From the NCBI GenBank assembly GCA_021234155.1, contig JAJEKV010000038.1, positions 13,420,213-13,484,212 of the forward strand: 64,000 nucleotides of DNA. Direction: 5' to 3'. The translations under genes and the position numbers were made by a program. The notes beneath the pieces are model-generated. The model did no database searches. It was not told the DNA's origin and saw only the letters and a program-made list of their open reading frames with translations. The stretch is from Isoetes taiwanensis (taxonomy: Eukaryota; Streptophyta; Lycopodiopsida; Isoetales; Isoetaceae). Shown in pieces: positions 31,282 to 41,633 of the stretch (positions are counted from its first letter, which is position 1; each line of letters begins with the position of its first letter).

Positions 31282-31294
31282 CGCTCTAATACCA
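31282..31294 (-). other. primer binding site (tRNA-Met type)
   Basis: The minus strand reads TGGTATTAGAGCG, one base different from the common plant copia site TGGTATCAGAGC. It starts two bases from the LTR end at 31297. Confidence 0.85.
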
Positions 31295-31296
31295 AT

Positions 31297-32469
31297 TGAT
31301 ACAAACCGTCTTTTCTACCTGCAAAACTAGCAGTCACAGTTAATCCAAACAACTTTAAAACCCAGGAATAGGATCTTCTGGCACAAATTCACCACCCAAC
31401 CGGGCTCAGATTTGCGAACACTGCAAAGGGTCTCTATGACTCTTCCCAAAACTGAGAATTCTGTTGTTCAACTGAACAACTTCTCTGGGATCAACTATGA
31501 ATCATAAAAACTTGGTTACAAAACTGTGAAGTTGCTGCCGCAGTATTTTGTGACCCCTCGGCACCTTTTCGGCCATTACTCCCTTGTTAGCCCGGGACCC
31601 ACAGCTCTACCTGCGTTCCCAACTGCCCCTGAAAAAGCGCAGACTCATTGCCTCCATTCGCACAGGTGCCCACCATCTTTGCATCGAGACGGGCAGGTGG
31701 ATTGGGGAGCCCCACCGGGGCAGCTCTGTCGATCTTGTCAAACGGGTGCCATTGAGGATGAGTCTCACACTTTCCGTGAGTTGCCCGGGCGTTCGGTCGA
31801 TCCGGGCGGATCATCGGCCCCTTAGTACGGCCGGACTTGCCCCTATATTTGCTGATGAACACACCCGTCGATGCGTGCCACGGGTCGTTACATTCAGGAG
31901 GATCTTGGACCATGAGCTCACCTTTGCCCCCCCACAGTTTGCGTGATTAGGCACTACGGGTGCGGTGCATGAGTGTATATATTTGGGTGTTTTTGCATTT
32001 TATATATTAGGACAGTTTGTCAGCAGGCTGATTGCTGCCACGGTTTTTCCCTCGAAAACCCTTCGGGGCGGGGGTTTTTTAATCCGGGTAGTAATCCGCT
32101 TGCTGCGTTTTTGTATTGGGTCCCATAGACCGATTGGTCTCCATGGACGATAAAAATATCTTCCTTCCTTCCTTCCTTCCTTATACGGATGAACTACGGA
32201 ATGTGCCCCAATTCGGAAACTAGACTCCGAGCCGGTTCCAAAGAGGTAAAGGTCGCTTTAATCGGAGCTCTGGTTGTGGAGATATGTCCAACTGAAGTTT
32301 CGGTTCTATTTATAGATCTCTCTGCGACTTTAGCCTTTTTTTAGCAGGCAGTTGCCTTTTTTCCCAAAATATCTCCTTGCCGTTAATTAGATTATATGAC
32401 TAACACCTTTGCCTCTGTGTTCATCTCTGCAAATCCTCTGAGCCACTCCCCCGAGCTTGTGCCGTAACA
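31297..32469 (-). repeat. 5' LTR of the copia-like element, interrupted by a LINE fragment
   Basis: In plus-strand terms it starts TGATACAAACCG and ends GCCGTAACA. Removing 31586-32182 leaves about 576 bp. The break falls inside GGCCATTACTCCCT / ATACGGATGAAC, which is continuous at 30090-30120 in the other LTR. Confidence 0.88.
31586..32182 (+). mobile_element. 5'-truncated LINE fragment, same family as 290-5230
   Basis: Frames in this stretch give KKRRLIASIRTGAHHLCIE and CRSCQTGAIEDESHTF, the C-terminal Cys/His motif seen near 4740-4860. The 3' UTR phrase GGGTCCCATAGACCGATTGG matches 5166-5190. It ends in GATAAAAATAT followed by CTTCCTTCC-type units (about 32155-32182). Only the last ~600 bp of the element were copied. 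Several frames are needed. The precise empty site is known from the other LTR, so both ends are firm to a few bases. Confidence 0.88.
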
Positions 32470-32710
32470 TACAAAGCAATGTTAGACACGTGTTATGTTG
32501 CTCTACTTACAGGACATCTTTCACAACCATATTATCAAATGCATTATAACTTTTATTTTTCGATTTCTTAACAAACTGCTAAAGCCCAAGAGCATTGGAC
32601 GCCATCGTATTTATTAAGATACATTCTATATGCAACTCAAAATTATTCGAGAAGATAATCTTTGCCCTCACATAATCAACATTTGTAATAAAATTCCAAT
32701 ATTTTATGCC
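32470..32710. other. no gene recognised; interior flank of a Helitron end
   Basis: AT-rich non-coding DNA between the copia-like LTR and the Helitron terminus. The 5' end of that Helitron was not found. Confidence 0.5.
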
Positions 32711-32718
32711 CTACGAAA

Positions 32719-32747
32719 AGCCCAGCAAAGCTGGGCACTTTTTCTAG
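32719..32747 (+). mobile_element. Helitron 3' terminus
   Basis: AGCCCAGCAAAGCTGGGC forms a 6-bp-stem hairpin, then ACTTTTT and CTAG (32744-32747) followed by T. A short GC-rich hairpin about 10 bases before CTRR, inserted ahead of T, is the hallmark of Helitron 3' ends. The element extends to the left for an unknown length; no Rep/helicase is seen. Confidence 0.75.
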
Positions 32748-34069
32748 TAATTATATAATATTCAATCAATGCAAAATCACTTACTCAACTTCTCTTGGAA
32801 TGATTACCACATTTATCAATGCGGGTGACCATTATTCAACATGTCTTGAATGAGCACTTGGAAAGCTTCTTGGGCTTGCATTTGCAACCAACCATTGTAT
32901 TGGGCTTCTTTCATACTGGTTATAGCTCCAGTGGTTGGAGATACAGCTGGGAATTTGTAACAGAGAATAATAGAAACATCTTGCTATGTCATATGACCTG
33001 GAGCAAAAGCAAATAAAATGAAGCCCTCTAGGTTATCCTCACCTCCTGGCAATAACATGACAAAGCAATAAATAGGTCAAACAAACTCAGTCGCATAGTA
33101 TAACCTGCAATAAGACTAACAATTTGCATGGAACATTAACTATGCCTCAATATCGCAGATGCAAATGCAGTGTATTATAAAGATGCCAAAGATTATTTTT
33201 ATTTTTCATCTACATGCAAATTGTGGCAGAGCCAGCCTCTTCTGTAAAGCTAGAGAATCAATTTGAAACGGGGGATTTTTTTTTTAGGTTTTTTTGAAAC
33301 ATGTTTTTTGAGTTTTTATGGAATATTCTTAATATTCCAAGAATCGTCAGGATACAATGTTTGCCTAATCAACCTAATCATAGAACAATGTTGGTATCTA
33401 GATAATAACAACATTTAATAATATAAACAAGAAGAATTGGAGAATTACACCTAGAAAGTAGACAGGTCGATTACAGTATAAGAAAATCCGAATAGCATAG
33501 TAATTTATGTCACTGCAATAATTGCAGAGACTACACAGAAATATTTTATGTCAGATAATAATATTTTATGTCACTGTATAAATGACAGAGATATTTTATA
33601 TTTTCAGATCAAGTATCTTCTTGTGCCTCGTCATCGATGTAAAGACATCGTTTGCGTTTCTTTACTTTTTGTTCAATACTTGACATTGAGGACAACACTG
33701 TGGCATGTTGCTCGGCATAGACGGGCAAGAAACTGCAATATAAGTCAAACACAGTTAGTTGTGGTTTAGATAGTTAATGTAAGCAAAAAATAGAAATTTT
33801 AGCTCACTAACTAATCAGCCGGTTCTTCAATCACGTCTGTGATTATCTCATCCTCTTCCTCCAAATCCAGCTGCATAGAATCTAACTCCACCAAACAAAT
33901 AATGTTGACGCCAAAAATGTGAGAACCTAACCCAACTACGCAATCAATCCAACCCAGCCCATTCCCCAAGCGTGTGTTACTGCTAGTTTTTTTTTTCTTT
34001 TTATAATAACCTATTAAATTGTTTTAGGGGTATGGACTATGGTCTCAGGGATAGTGATTTATACATCTA
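32748..34069. other. no gene recognised
   Basis: AT-rich DNA with short chance frames (32819-33016, 33548-33769). T-rich runs lie near 33270 and 33990. ATTTTATGTCA phrases repeat near 33540-33600. Confidence 0.6.
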
Positions 34070-34428
34070 TATTAAATCCCCTTGGAACCCCCTGTTATTG
34101 TGCTGTTGGATAGGCATATTCACCCCTTATTCCTTAATCTACACCGTACGTAAAGTTCCTCGTTTGTGGGGTATGCAAGTACAAAATTTGCTATACTGTA
34201 TAACAAGATTTGCAAAATACTATAAGATTTGAAGCAAAATACTATATGGTGTTGATTTTGTACGTGCAAAATATAATTATAAGGGCTCTCGCTGCCCTAC
34301 GTCACCCCCCGTGTGAATATGCACCCAAACCAAAGGGGGTTTAAGGGGGATTTTAGTTTAAATGTGTTGGATCCAATGGTTGTGATAATTAATGTTAATG
34401 GTAGTTATGTGTTGGTTGTTATACTAAA
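34070..34428. mobile_element. inverted-repeat element (MITE-like), copy 2
   Basis: From GCTGTTGGATAGGCATATTC (34101) to the right arm ending ATGTGTTGGA (about 34371) and on to GTGTTGGTTGTTA it matches 15087-15404. The left arm differs: it reads AAATCCCCTTGGAACCCCCT and GTTATTGTGCT, akin to the repeat ends at 17121 and 36184. The long inverted pairing of copy 1 is thus reduced here. Confidence 0.75.
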
Positions 34429-35194
34429 AAAAATTTTGAAACCAAACATATGTAAAAACATATAAAACATGCAAAACATGTAGCAACATGTAAGATCTAA
34501 TGTCTAGCATTATAACAAAAAAAAAAAAAAAAAAAAAAAAAAAACTAATATAAAGTTTGAATAACTATAATATTATAGCATAATGTAACTTAATTACATA
34601 CGCTTTAAAAGCATATTATTTAAAAATTTATTAAGTCATTGAAGACAGCAAGACTATTATAGCAATTTTGAAGCACTCAAAATAGATAGCGGCTTAAGAT
34701 ACGATATACATCTTCGTTGATTTGCATATCAAACAATCTGCAGAGGGCAGTTAGCCTATTTACTTGCGCACGTAAACCCAGCCAACCAACCAACCATAAT
34801 AACAACACATCAATAGGGTCTTCGCCATGCGCAGGTGGTGGTTGCGCTGATGGTGGCAGGACTAATTGAACTTGATCTTCATTTATTGGATTCTCTGATA
34901 CAGTAATGATGTTTGGATCAACATCATGTTGACTTCAGGCATCAAAGAAATGTCATGTGGAATTGATGGATTGAGAGATTCTATAGTCTGCATGAACGTA
35001 AATAGAAGGAAAGAAATTGGTTATATTGATATTAATTTAGAAAATAGAATTTTACTAGTGAAATAAAATTGAATCAATAAAAGCTTTTGACACTGATATG
35101 CTCTACAATAATGTTTTATTCACAAACCTTTAGTGACGAAATAAAATTGAATCAAATAAAAGCTTTAGACATTGATATGCTCGACAATAATGTT
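34429..35194. other. no gene recognised; A28 run
   Basis: An A run at 34517-34544 may mark a plus-strand retroposon end. The phrase TAATGTTTTATTCACAAACC is repeated near 35110 and 35190. No supported coding frame. Confidence 0.55.
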
Positions 35195-35545
35195 TTATTC
35201 ACAAACCATTGCATGAAAGACAACAACATCAACGTTACTCTGCAGTAACAATTGGTGAGGTTCATAAAGAACCAGTGACACTTTCTCACGGGTTGCCTGG
35301 CTTTGGTTTAACAAGTGAAGAGAATCGGCCAGTTTGGTGATGTGGAGTAGGTTTCCTATAACAGTCAGTGAAGGGAGATCAAGGATAGAGGTTTTGAAGC
35401 AAGCTTGCTCTGTTAGCATTTCTCTTTCACAATGAAACCATTGTTTATCAATCCATATGATTTTGGATGCTCCATATGGCCACTGTTTGACTGATCTACA
35501 CGACTCAGAAAGTGGCATGGAATAATCCGCCTGTTGTGTGCACAA
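35195..35545 (-). CDS. unrecognised 116-residue open frame
   Basis: The minus-strand frame opens MCTQQADYSMPLSESCRSVK and continues with ILDLPSLTVIGNLLHITK and EKVSLVLYEPHQLLLQSNVD to a stop at 35195. The composition is ordinary for a soluble protein and the length is longer than expected by chance in this AT-rich region. There is no motif I can name. No promoter or partner gene is visible, and a similar copy does not occur in the window. It may be a gene fragment in a transposon or a chance frame. Confidence 0.3.
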   Translation of the reverse strand: MCTQQADYSMPLSESCRSVKQWPYGASKIIWIDKQWFHCEREMLTEQACFKTSILDLPSLTVIGNLLHITKLADSLHLLNQSQATREKVSLVLYEPHQLLLQSNVDVVVFHAMVCE

Positions 35546-35880
35546 GAATCCATTTGTTGATTGAAGATAAAGGCTGGTTGCTATGAATAATCCAGCAGGC
35601 CAAGAATATCCAAGAAGTTGGAAGCAAATAGAGGGCCTAAAACTCTAAACTCTTTTAGAATCTGCAACAAATCTTAGAACAGACAAAGTGAAGGAAACAA
35701 AGGCGGGTTTTGCAGCATTGCATTGTAGAACCAAAAAACCAATATCTTGTAAAAAATACCATTATATTAACTGAAGAAACATTAAAAAAACAAATACCTT
35801 TGTAAATGTGAGCAAAAAATCCATCTCGTGATAACCTTCCATCAGCAAACATCCACTCCGGCAACAAGAATCCAAGAGGG

Positions 35881-36003
35881 CAAGTACACATGCACATGCA
35901 CATGCACATGCACATGCACATGCACATGCACAGTACACAGTACACATGCACATGCACATGCACACACGTGCACATGCACGTGCACATGCACATGCATACA
36001 CAA
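35881..36003. repeat. (CACATG)n compound microsatellite
   Basis: Uninterrupted CACATG units (35885-35930), then AGTACAC units, more CACATG and CACACACGTGCACATGCACG. Alternating purine-pyrimidine throughout. The long open frames on both strands here (for example 35762-36064) are products of the repeat. Confidence 0.95.
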
Positions 36004-36086
36004 GCGCAGTGTTCATGCACAAACATGCAGAGAAAGACAACAACCCTCGGATTGTTTCAGCCAACGAAAATTAACGGCCCATAAAG

Positions 36087-36207
36087 GGTGCACTCTAGAA
36101 ATACTATTTAGTACACCTCAATGAATACAACAACAAAATCATAGAAAAACCATGTGAAAAAACGTATAAAAAACAAAAAGTAACCCCCTGTTATTATGCT
36201 ACATATT
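36087..36207. repeat. dispersed ~120-bp terminal repeat, copy 2
   Basis: It matches 17025-17144 from GGTGCACTCTAGA to CTACATATT with scattered differences, then diverges (GGAATG here, RT sequence there). Shared edges at unrelated sites mark a mobile element end. Confidence 0.75.
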
Positions 36208-36496
36208 GGAATGTAATTGCTCAAATGGTGTTTCATATATATAATCTTGCAAGCACTTTTTTTGCAGCAAAAACTCTCATCCCCTAATATTTCTTGTTGA
36301 TCCCACGAAGTGTTAACCCCGTTAAAATCCATGGTTTCAAGCCATGGTCTTGTCATTCATCATCTTGATCTTGTATATATGTACATATCTATACAAGCAG
36401 TTTGATTGAGGTCCGATAATATATTAGACTAACGAGGACATTTGCATGTGGTTGCTAGGTTCGGAGTTGGAAGGTTATCTTGTCCCTTTTTTATTT

Positions 36497-38030
36497 CCTA
36501 AAGTGTTGACTTCTTAAGTTTACATTTTATTTCTTAATAAAATCTTCAATATTAGAAGATGCAATCAGATGCTGGAATGGATTACAAATCAATAAGTTAA
36601 TATGCCTAAGCACCATATCTAATGATAATAATGACCTTGGGGCACTCCATAGCACTGTAGCACCTTAGCACCTTATCTTATTATATTATCCAAGTCTATC
36701 AGTTGTTGTGTAAAAATTGGCTTGAAATGCCTCCACCCCTTTTATATGATGTTTCCTAGTGTTAAGTTGGTCCATGTTACTTTCACACGCATTAACTTGT
36801 CTCTTTTGCCCCACAATCCCCTCTTGTCTGAAATATCTTCAATATTAGGTTTCATTGCTGCAACCCTTTTATAACTTGCTGGAGACTACTAGTTTTAATC
36901 TGAAGGATTTTTGTTCCTACCATCTCAATGATCACTTGTTACGCAGCTTTTGCATTTCTAATTGGGCTTTTTCTCGCTTCGAGTTATGAACTCATAAAAA
37001 GTCCTTTTCTAACTTTCCATAAGTGTTGCTACCATATTGACAAATTGGAATTGTCTCGAATCAATACGTGAAGTGTCACCTTAAGTTCATCCACACTATG
37101 CTCCAATGCTTTGTTCATATCTACATACCCATGCAATCGAGTTATTCTTAACTGTGCAGGAGCTCCTTGTTCTGATGATGAAGATGTGTGATGAACCGAG
37201 GATGTACTTCATTAACATGAGGCATGCACTCGTATCAGGGGGACACTCACAAGTATCTCCTACATTTCTTACTCATTCACCCTGATTTATTATCCATGCT
37301 TATTGTGATGCAACTTTATCTAGTGTTTGTGGACACAAGCGCGTTTCATGAGCTTGCATGGCTTGAGCATGCTTATTGTGATGCAACTCTATCGAGTATT
37401 TGTTGACACAAGAGTGTTTCATGAGTAGCTCAATGGCTTGAGCTGCATGTTCTTGTAATGCCTCTTTCCTGCTTCTATTAGAACTTGTGTGTGTCTGCAC
37501 TGTTGCAGATTCCTTCTATACATTACCCATATGATCATTGTCGTCTTTAGCCATCATTTATTAAAAGCAAATGTATTCGAATTGTGTATTTCTAGAACAA
37601 GCAGAAAAATTGCGACAAAAGAATTGCAGAAACCCTAACCAAATCCTGCCAAGATACTTGTTTCATCCTTAAACTTCACCAATGCATATGATGCCATAAT
37701 CATATCAAACATGTCATGGATTGTCTTGCGAGATCGTTTCTAATGCTAATCCATGTTCTTCTAGCTTTATCAAGTAAGAATAAGATATCTATTCTAAAAA
37801 CAAGCAATCAGGAGCTATATGATAGGGAACAAATAAGAGGAAATGTGAATACAATAAATTAGAGACCAGAATAGAGAGTATGGTAGACATCATAATAGGT
37901 GGAATTAAAAAAATATTCACATGGTTTAAACTAGAAAGATATGTATTATATGCCTTAAAAAGTTTGATGCTTAACCCAGTCCTCGTTTTTGTGTAGAAAT
38001 TCGATTTTTGTACATTCTCAATACACTAGA
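36497..38030. repeat. 2.5-kb repeat unit, copy 2 (right part missing)
   Basis: It matches 25536-26690 but keeps 365 bp (36901-37265) that copy 1 lost. It stops at CATTCTCAATACACTAGAAAA, so the acidic-protein gene is absent. Minus-strand coding remnants (37560-37300 and before) repeat those of copy 1 with the same in-frame stop. Confidence 0.85.
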
Positions 38031-38097
38031 AAATTATATCAGAGTTTCATGTCCTCCAGAGGTAGTTGCTTCAGTACGGGTGGCTCCACACGGAATT

Positions 38098-38775
38098 GAC
38101 ACCAAAACATGTGGCTCTGCATTTATTTTATCGTATGCAGGATGAAGATTTTTGCCAGACGCTCAAACATATGTTGCTGCACTGAAGGCATGTGCTCATT
38201 CTGCAGTAAAAGAATCAAAGAAGCAACTGGATGTGGAGTTCCTTGAAAAGGACATAGCCATTCATTCCCAACTTGCGAATACCGACCATGAGTTGGACAT
38301 TTTTGTGGCAAATGCTTTGTTAGATATGTATGCTAAGGATGGAGCCTGCTCATAGAATTGTTAATAGGATGCTGCACCATTCGATTGTAACACGGAATTC
38401 CCTGATATTTGGGTATGCAGACAGTGGGGAGGCAGATTTGGCACTATATTTATTTAAGTGCATGCAGAAGGAAGGTTTTACACCACATGCTCTAACTTAT
38501 CTTGCCATGCTTAAGGCATGTGCTAGCTCTGCGAAAAAAAAAAAGAGGCCAAGCAAGTGGGAGGGAAATTTGTGAAAATAGATAGTTTGAACAAGGCTGC
38601 TGCCCACTCTCAAATCTTTAAGAGTGGGCATGATATTGATATATTTTCGGCAAACACATTGTTAGGTGTGTATGCTATGTGCGTGAGCATGGTGCATGCA
38701 CGCCTTGTTGTTGACAACCTGCTGAACATGTCTGTGGTAACATGGAACATCATGATATTTGGACGGAAAGGGTGA
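38098..38775 (+). pseudogene. PPR protein fragment (PLS type), frameshifted
   Basis: PPR proteins bind organelle RNA, and PLS-type members specify C-to-U editing sites in chloroplasts and mitochondria. Readable pieces are LHLFYRMQDEDF, PDAQTYVAALKACAHSAVKE, ELDIFVANALLDMYAKDG; then (from 38330, next frame) HSIVTRNSLIFGYADSGEAD, LALYLFKCMQKEGFTPHALT and YLAMLKACAS; then (38557 on) IDIFSANTLLGVYAM and MSVVTWNIMIFG. These follow the L-S-P repeat order with about 100-residue double units. Frameshifts near 38153, 38345 and 38560 and the lack of start or E/DYW domain show a dead fragment. The unit wording (xxTYVAALKACA, HSQ.A) resembles fern PPR families from memory. Confidence 0.8.
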
Positions 38776-39267
38776 GTTAGCTAAGAACGAGGAATCGAAT
38801 AGGAAGAGCTACCAAATGATGCCTTCTCCTGTGCTGCAAACAATCCAAACATTGCCCAACTCGTTGCAAGTCTAGCTTCACAAGCAAATCTTTGGACTTG
38901 GACTTGAAAATTTACCCACTATCAGCCAAACAAACCAATTTGATTTGTGTTTATCTACAATAGAAGCTCCATTGAAATAGAGCAGGTATGGACCTGCAAG
39001 TTTGAACATATATAAACATGTCAAACAACATAACAAATATATTTGCATGTTGCAATGCTAGAAGATATGCTTCAGTGATCGGTAATCATAGAATAGTACC
39101 TTACATGCATTAAGACTACGATTTCATACATACCCTGAATAAAAAACATTTGCTCAACTGGATTCGGGAAAAAGCAATGGAACAATCCCATAATCTAGGT
39201 ATATAATTAAAATTACAATGCTCTTGATTGATGATAGAAAAACTAATATAACTCTGCAATCTTCACT
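38776..39267. other. no gene recognised
   Basis: AT-rich non-coding DNA between the PPR fragment and the tandem array. Confidence 0.6.
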
Positions 39268-39770
39268 AATTATAGTTTTTTGAAGTGTGGTTTATAAGGA
39301 GGTATAGTTTTTAAGTGGTTGTTTTTTAAGGAAGTATGGTTTTCTGAAGTGGTATGATTTTTTTTAATCGAGGTGTTGTTTTTTGAGGTGTCGTTTATAA
39401 GTGGGTGTAGTTTTTAAATAGCTGTTTTTTAAAGAAGTATGGTTTTTTAAAGTGTGGTTTATAAGCGGATGTAGTTTTTAAGTGGCTATTTTTTAATGAA
39501 GTATGGTTTTCTGAAGTAGTGTAGTTTATAACTAGGTGTAGTGTTTAAGAAGCTATTTTTAAGGAAATATGATTTTTTTGGTGTGGTTTATATAACTAGA
39601 TATAGTTTTTACGTAGCTATTTTTTAAAGTAAGTATGGTTTTTTGAGGTGTGGTTTTTAAGTAGGTGTAGTTTTTAAGTGGCTGTTTTTTTTACAGAAAT
39701 GTGGTTTTCTGAAGTGGCGTAGTTTTTACGCAGCTATTTCTTAAGGAAGTATGGTTTTTTTGAGGCTTTC
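39268..39770. repeat. degenerate ~62-66-bp tandem array, about eight units
   Basis: Each unit contains GTATGGTTTTTTGAAGTG, then GGTTTATAAG..GGTGTAG, then TTTTTAAGTGGCTGTTTTTT. Units differ by substitutions and small indels. One strand is almost free of C. No coding potential. Confidence 0.85.
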
Positions 39771-39875
39771 TTAAGCAAAGCACCACCACCTGGAATATTG
39801 TTTGTGTGCTCAACTTTGGGAATGTATCGTATTGTTTTACATTCGTGAAAAATAACTTCAACGGTTAGATCCAAC

Positions 39876-40235
39876 CACTACAAGAGAATGAGCATTTTTT
39901 GTCAGAAAAATCGTCAGACTGTCTAGAGAGATTTTTGCCTGACGTACAGGCTGACGAACATACTGACGATTACTATTTTGATGCTTTTCCTGACGATACT
40001 ACGTCACATATCGTCACATAAATCGTCAGAAGCCTTCGTCAGGTTAAGCGTCACATTAATCGTCAGAATATACGTCAAATATGTATCATCAGAAAAAGCG
40101 TCAGAATTGGCGTTAGAATATGCATCAGAATAATCGTCAGAAAATGCGTCAGATATAACGCCAGATATATCATCAGATTTTGCGTCAGACTATTCGTCAG
40201 ATATTGCATCAGACTAATCGTCAGATGGTGCTTTT
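39876..40235 (+). mobile_element. CACTA-type transposon left terminus with subterminal repeats
   Basis: The end CACTACAAGAGAATGAGC (39876 on) matches plant CACTA (En/Spm) termini. Behind it lies a dense array of subterminal motifs: four TGACG first (39930-39995), then fourteen CGTCA (mainly CGTCAGA) with about 12-base spacing up to 40225. Such repeats are where the element's own regulatory protein binds in known CACTA elements. No transposase and no matching TAGTG end was found to the right in this window. Confidence 0.75.
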
Positions 40236-41633
40236 CTAGGCGCTATTACAATTTTAGTTATAACATTTGATTGAACAGTATATTTTAGATGAAATTTGAT
40301 GTTTCACAAAGCTCCTCGATCTGTCTAATGATGTATTATTTAAATAAGCTTGATTTAGTTCCGCCGAGGGGGGGGGAGGGGGAATTAATTTCCATCCCTA
40401 GCTAGTATTGTAGGTTTGAGCTAACGCGGACCCCATATTTATACGTTTATGGGACACTTAAGAATCTACCCAATAGACTTACAATACTATATTCATACAG
40501 TAACTTGACAATTTTATAATCTTGCTAGAGTTCCTCGGGGACAGCCGGGGACAATTTGGCATCTCTAGAGACATAGAATTTGTTATGTGCATGCAATGTC
40601 TTTGTATTTTATGGTTTAGTAAAATACTTGTAGGGCATACTGGAAATAAGTTAGGGCGAATTGCCCTCTAGATTTACTAGATGGATACTATGCCAGGAGC
40701 CGCATTTGCTTGATTGCATGGTCTAAAGATCGTGGTCTTAATTTAATACTATGGCTTTAAGTTCATATTTAAAGGTTGGTAAAACCTTCAAAATTTTATA
40801 ATGGTTGAAAAACCTATCTTTATCTACCTTGAAAAATTGGCCCGGTAGTTGACACTGAAAATGGCATATTTCATGTAAAGAATGCAATATGTGGAAATTT
40901 GATGCCTTGGACATTTTGCGCACAGCCCTAGAGTTGTTGGTGTAGGTTATTATTTAGGCAACGTTACCAAAACTCTAACCTGACTTTAAAAGTGATGTCA
41001 CGTGGATGGGGTTAACTTTTTCTTTCTAGTTCGTGTCTCCATGCATGGACCTGACCATGCACAAAACTGTGGTTCTCAAACGGGGAGAATCCACCCGAAT
41101 GGTGCGCCCATAGCCGGTATTGCTTGTGGAGATTTCCAGTAAACCGGAAGGGTTCACCGGCTAGAGAGAAATCAAGGTGTCAACTGAAGCTTTCAGAAAT
41201 CCTCCGCCCTTTCTGAAAATTCGGAGTTAGCTTCGAGAAAAACTTTGCCACGTCGCAAAGTTAAGTTGTGTTGGTATTGCGTGACCTGGACTTCGACTTT
41301 TTTTTTTCGAAGTCAAGTGAGGCAACCACATGGGAACGTTGCCTTTGGCCTCAAAGTGTCATAAGCTTATGACCTTGATAAAAGTTTAATAGTTTCCATT
41401 GCCTTTATAGGATATAAAAACTAATACTGGCGTATTTCTAACCTTTGAAAACCTTCTGTCACTTCTGGATATCGATTTAGGGCATGCGTAAACCTTTAGG
41501 TTAAAAATTGATTATGGACAAGACATGGTGCCGACATGGTTAACATTGCATTTGATTATCTTCTTGAAGGCCAACAAGAATGCTCATAGGAAATAATGTA
41601 ACAACTTCAAATAAATCTCACAATGCTATCTGT
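40236..41633. other. no gene recognised; perfect hairpin at 41289
   Basis: Contains a G-rich run (GAGGGGGGGGGAGGGGG, near 40367) and GACTTCGA-C/T run-TCGAAGTC (41289-41314), a perfect inverted repeat around T10. Could be interior of the CACTA element. No coding frame supported. Confidence 0.55.

Larger units (their letters stand above)
29997..32469 (-). mobile_element. small non-autonomous copia-like LTR element (TRIM/LARD type), minus strand
   Basis: Two related repeats (29997-30391 and 31297-32469) flank about 0.9 kb without gag or pol. Read on the minus strand the LTR starts TGTTACGGCACAAGC and ends TTTGTATCA. Two bases later comes TGGTATTAGAGCG, a tRNA-Met primer binding site typical of copia elements (31294-31282). 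At the other end GACGGGAAGGAAT stands directly before TGTTACGG as polypurine tract. All signals for retrotransposition are thus present without proteins. The 3' LTR lacks about 170 bp of its end. The 5' LTR carries a LINE fragment (31586-32182). Confidence 0.85.

Noticed and set aside
33960-34010. CTAGT near 33988 as another Helitron end
   Set aside because: No GC hairpin stands before it.
35655-36124. Long open frames on both strands across the CACATG tract (Cys/Met/His-rich proteins)
   Set aside because: They are translations of the microsatellite; the composition is wholly set by the repeat.
39876-40235. CRISPR-like array because of regularly spaced CGTCAGA
   Set aside because: Units are 5-7 bases with 5-7-base spacers, the DNA is eukaryotic, and a CACTA end adjoins.
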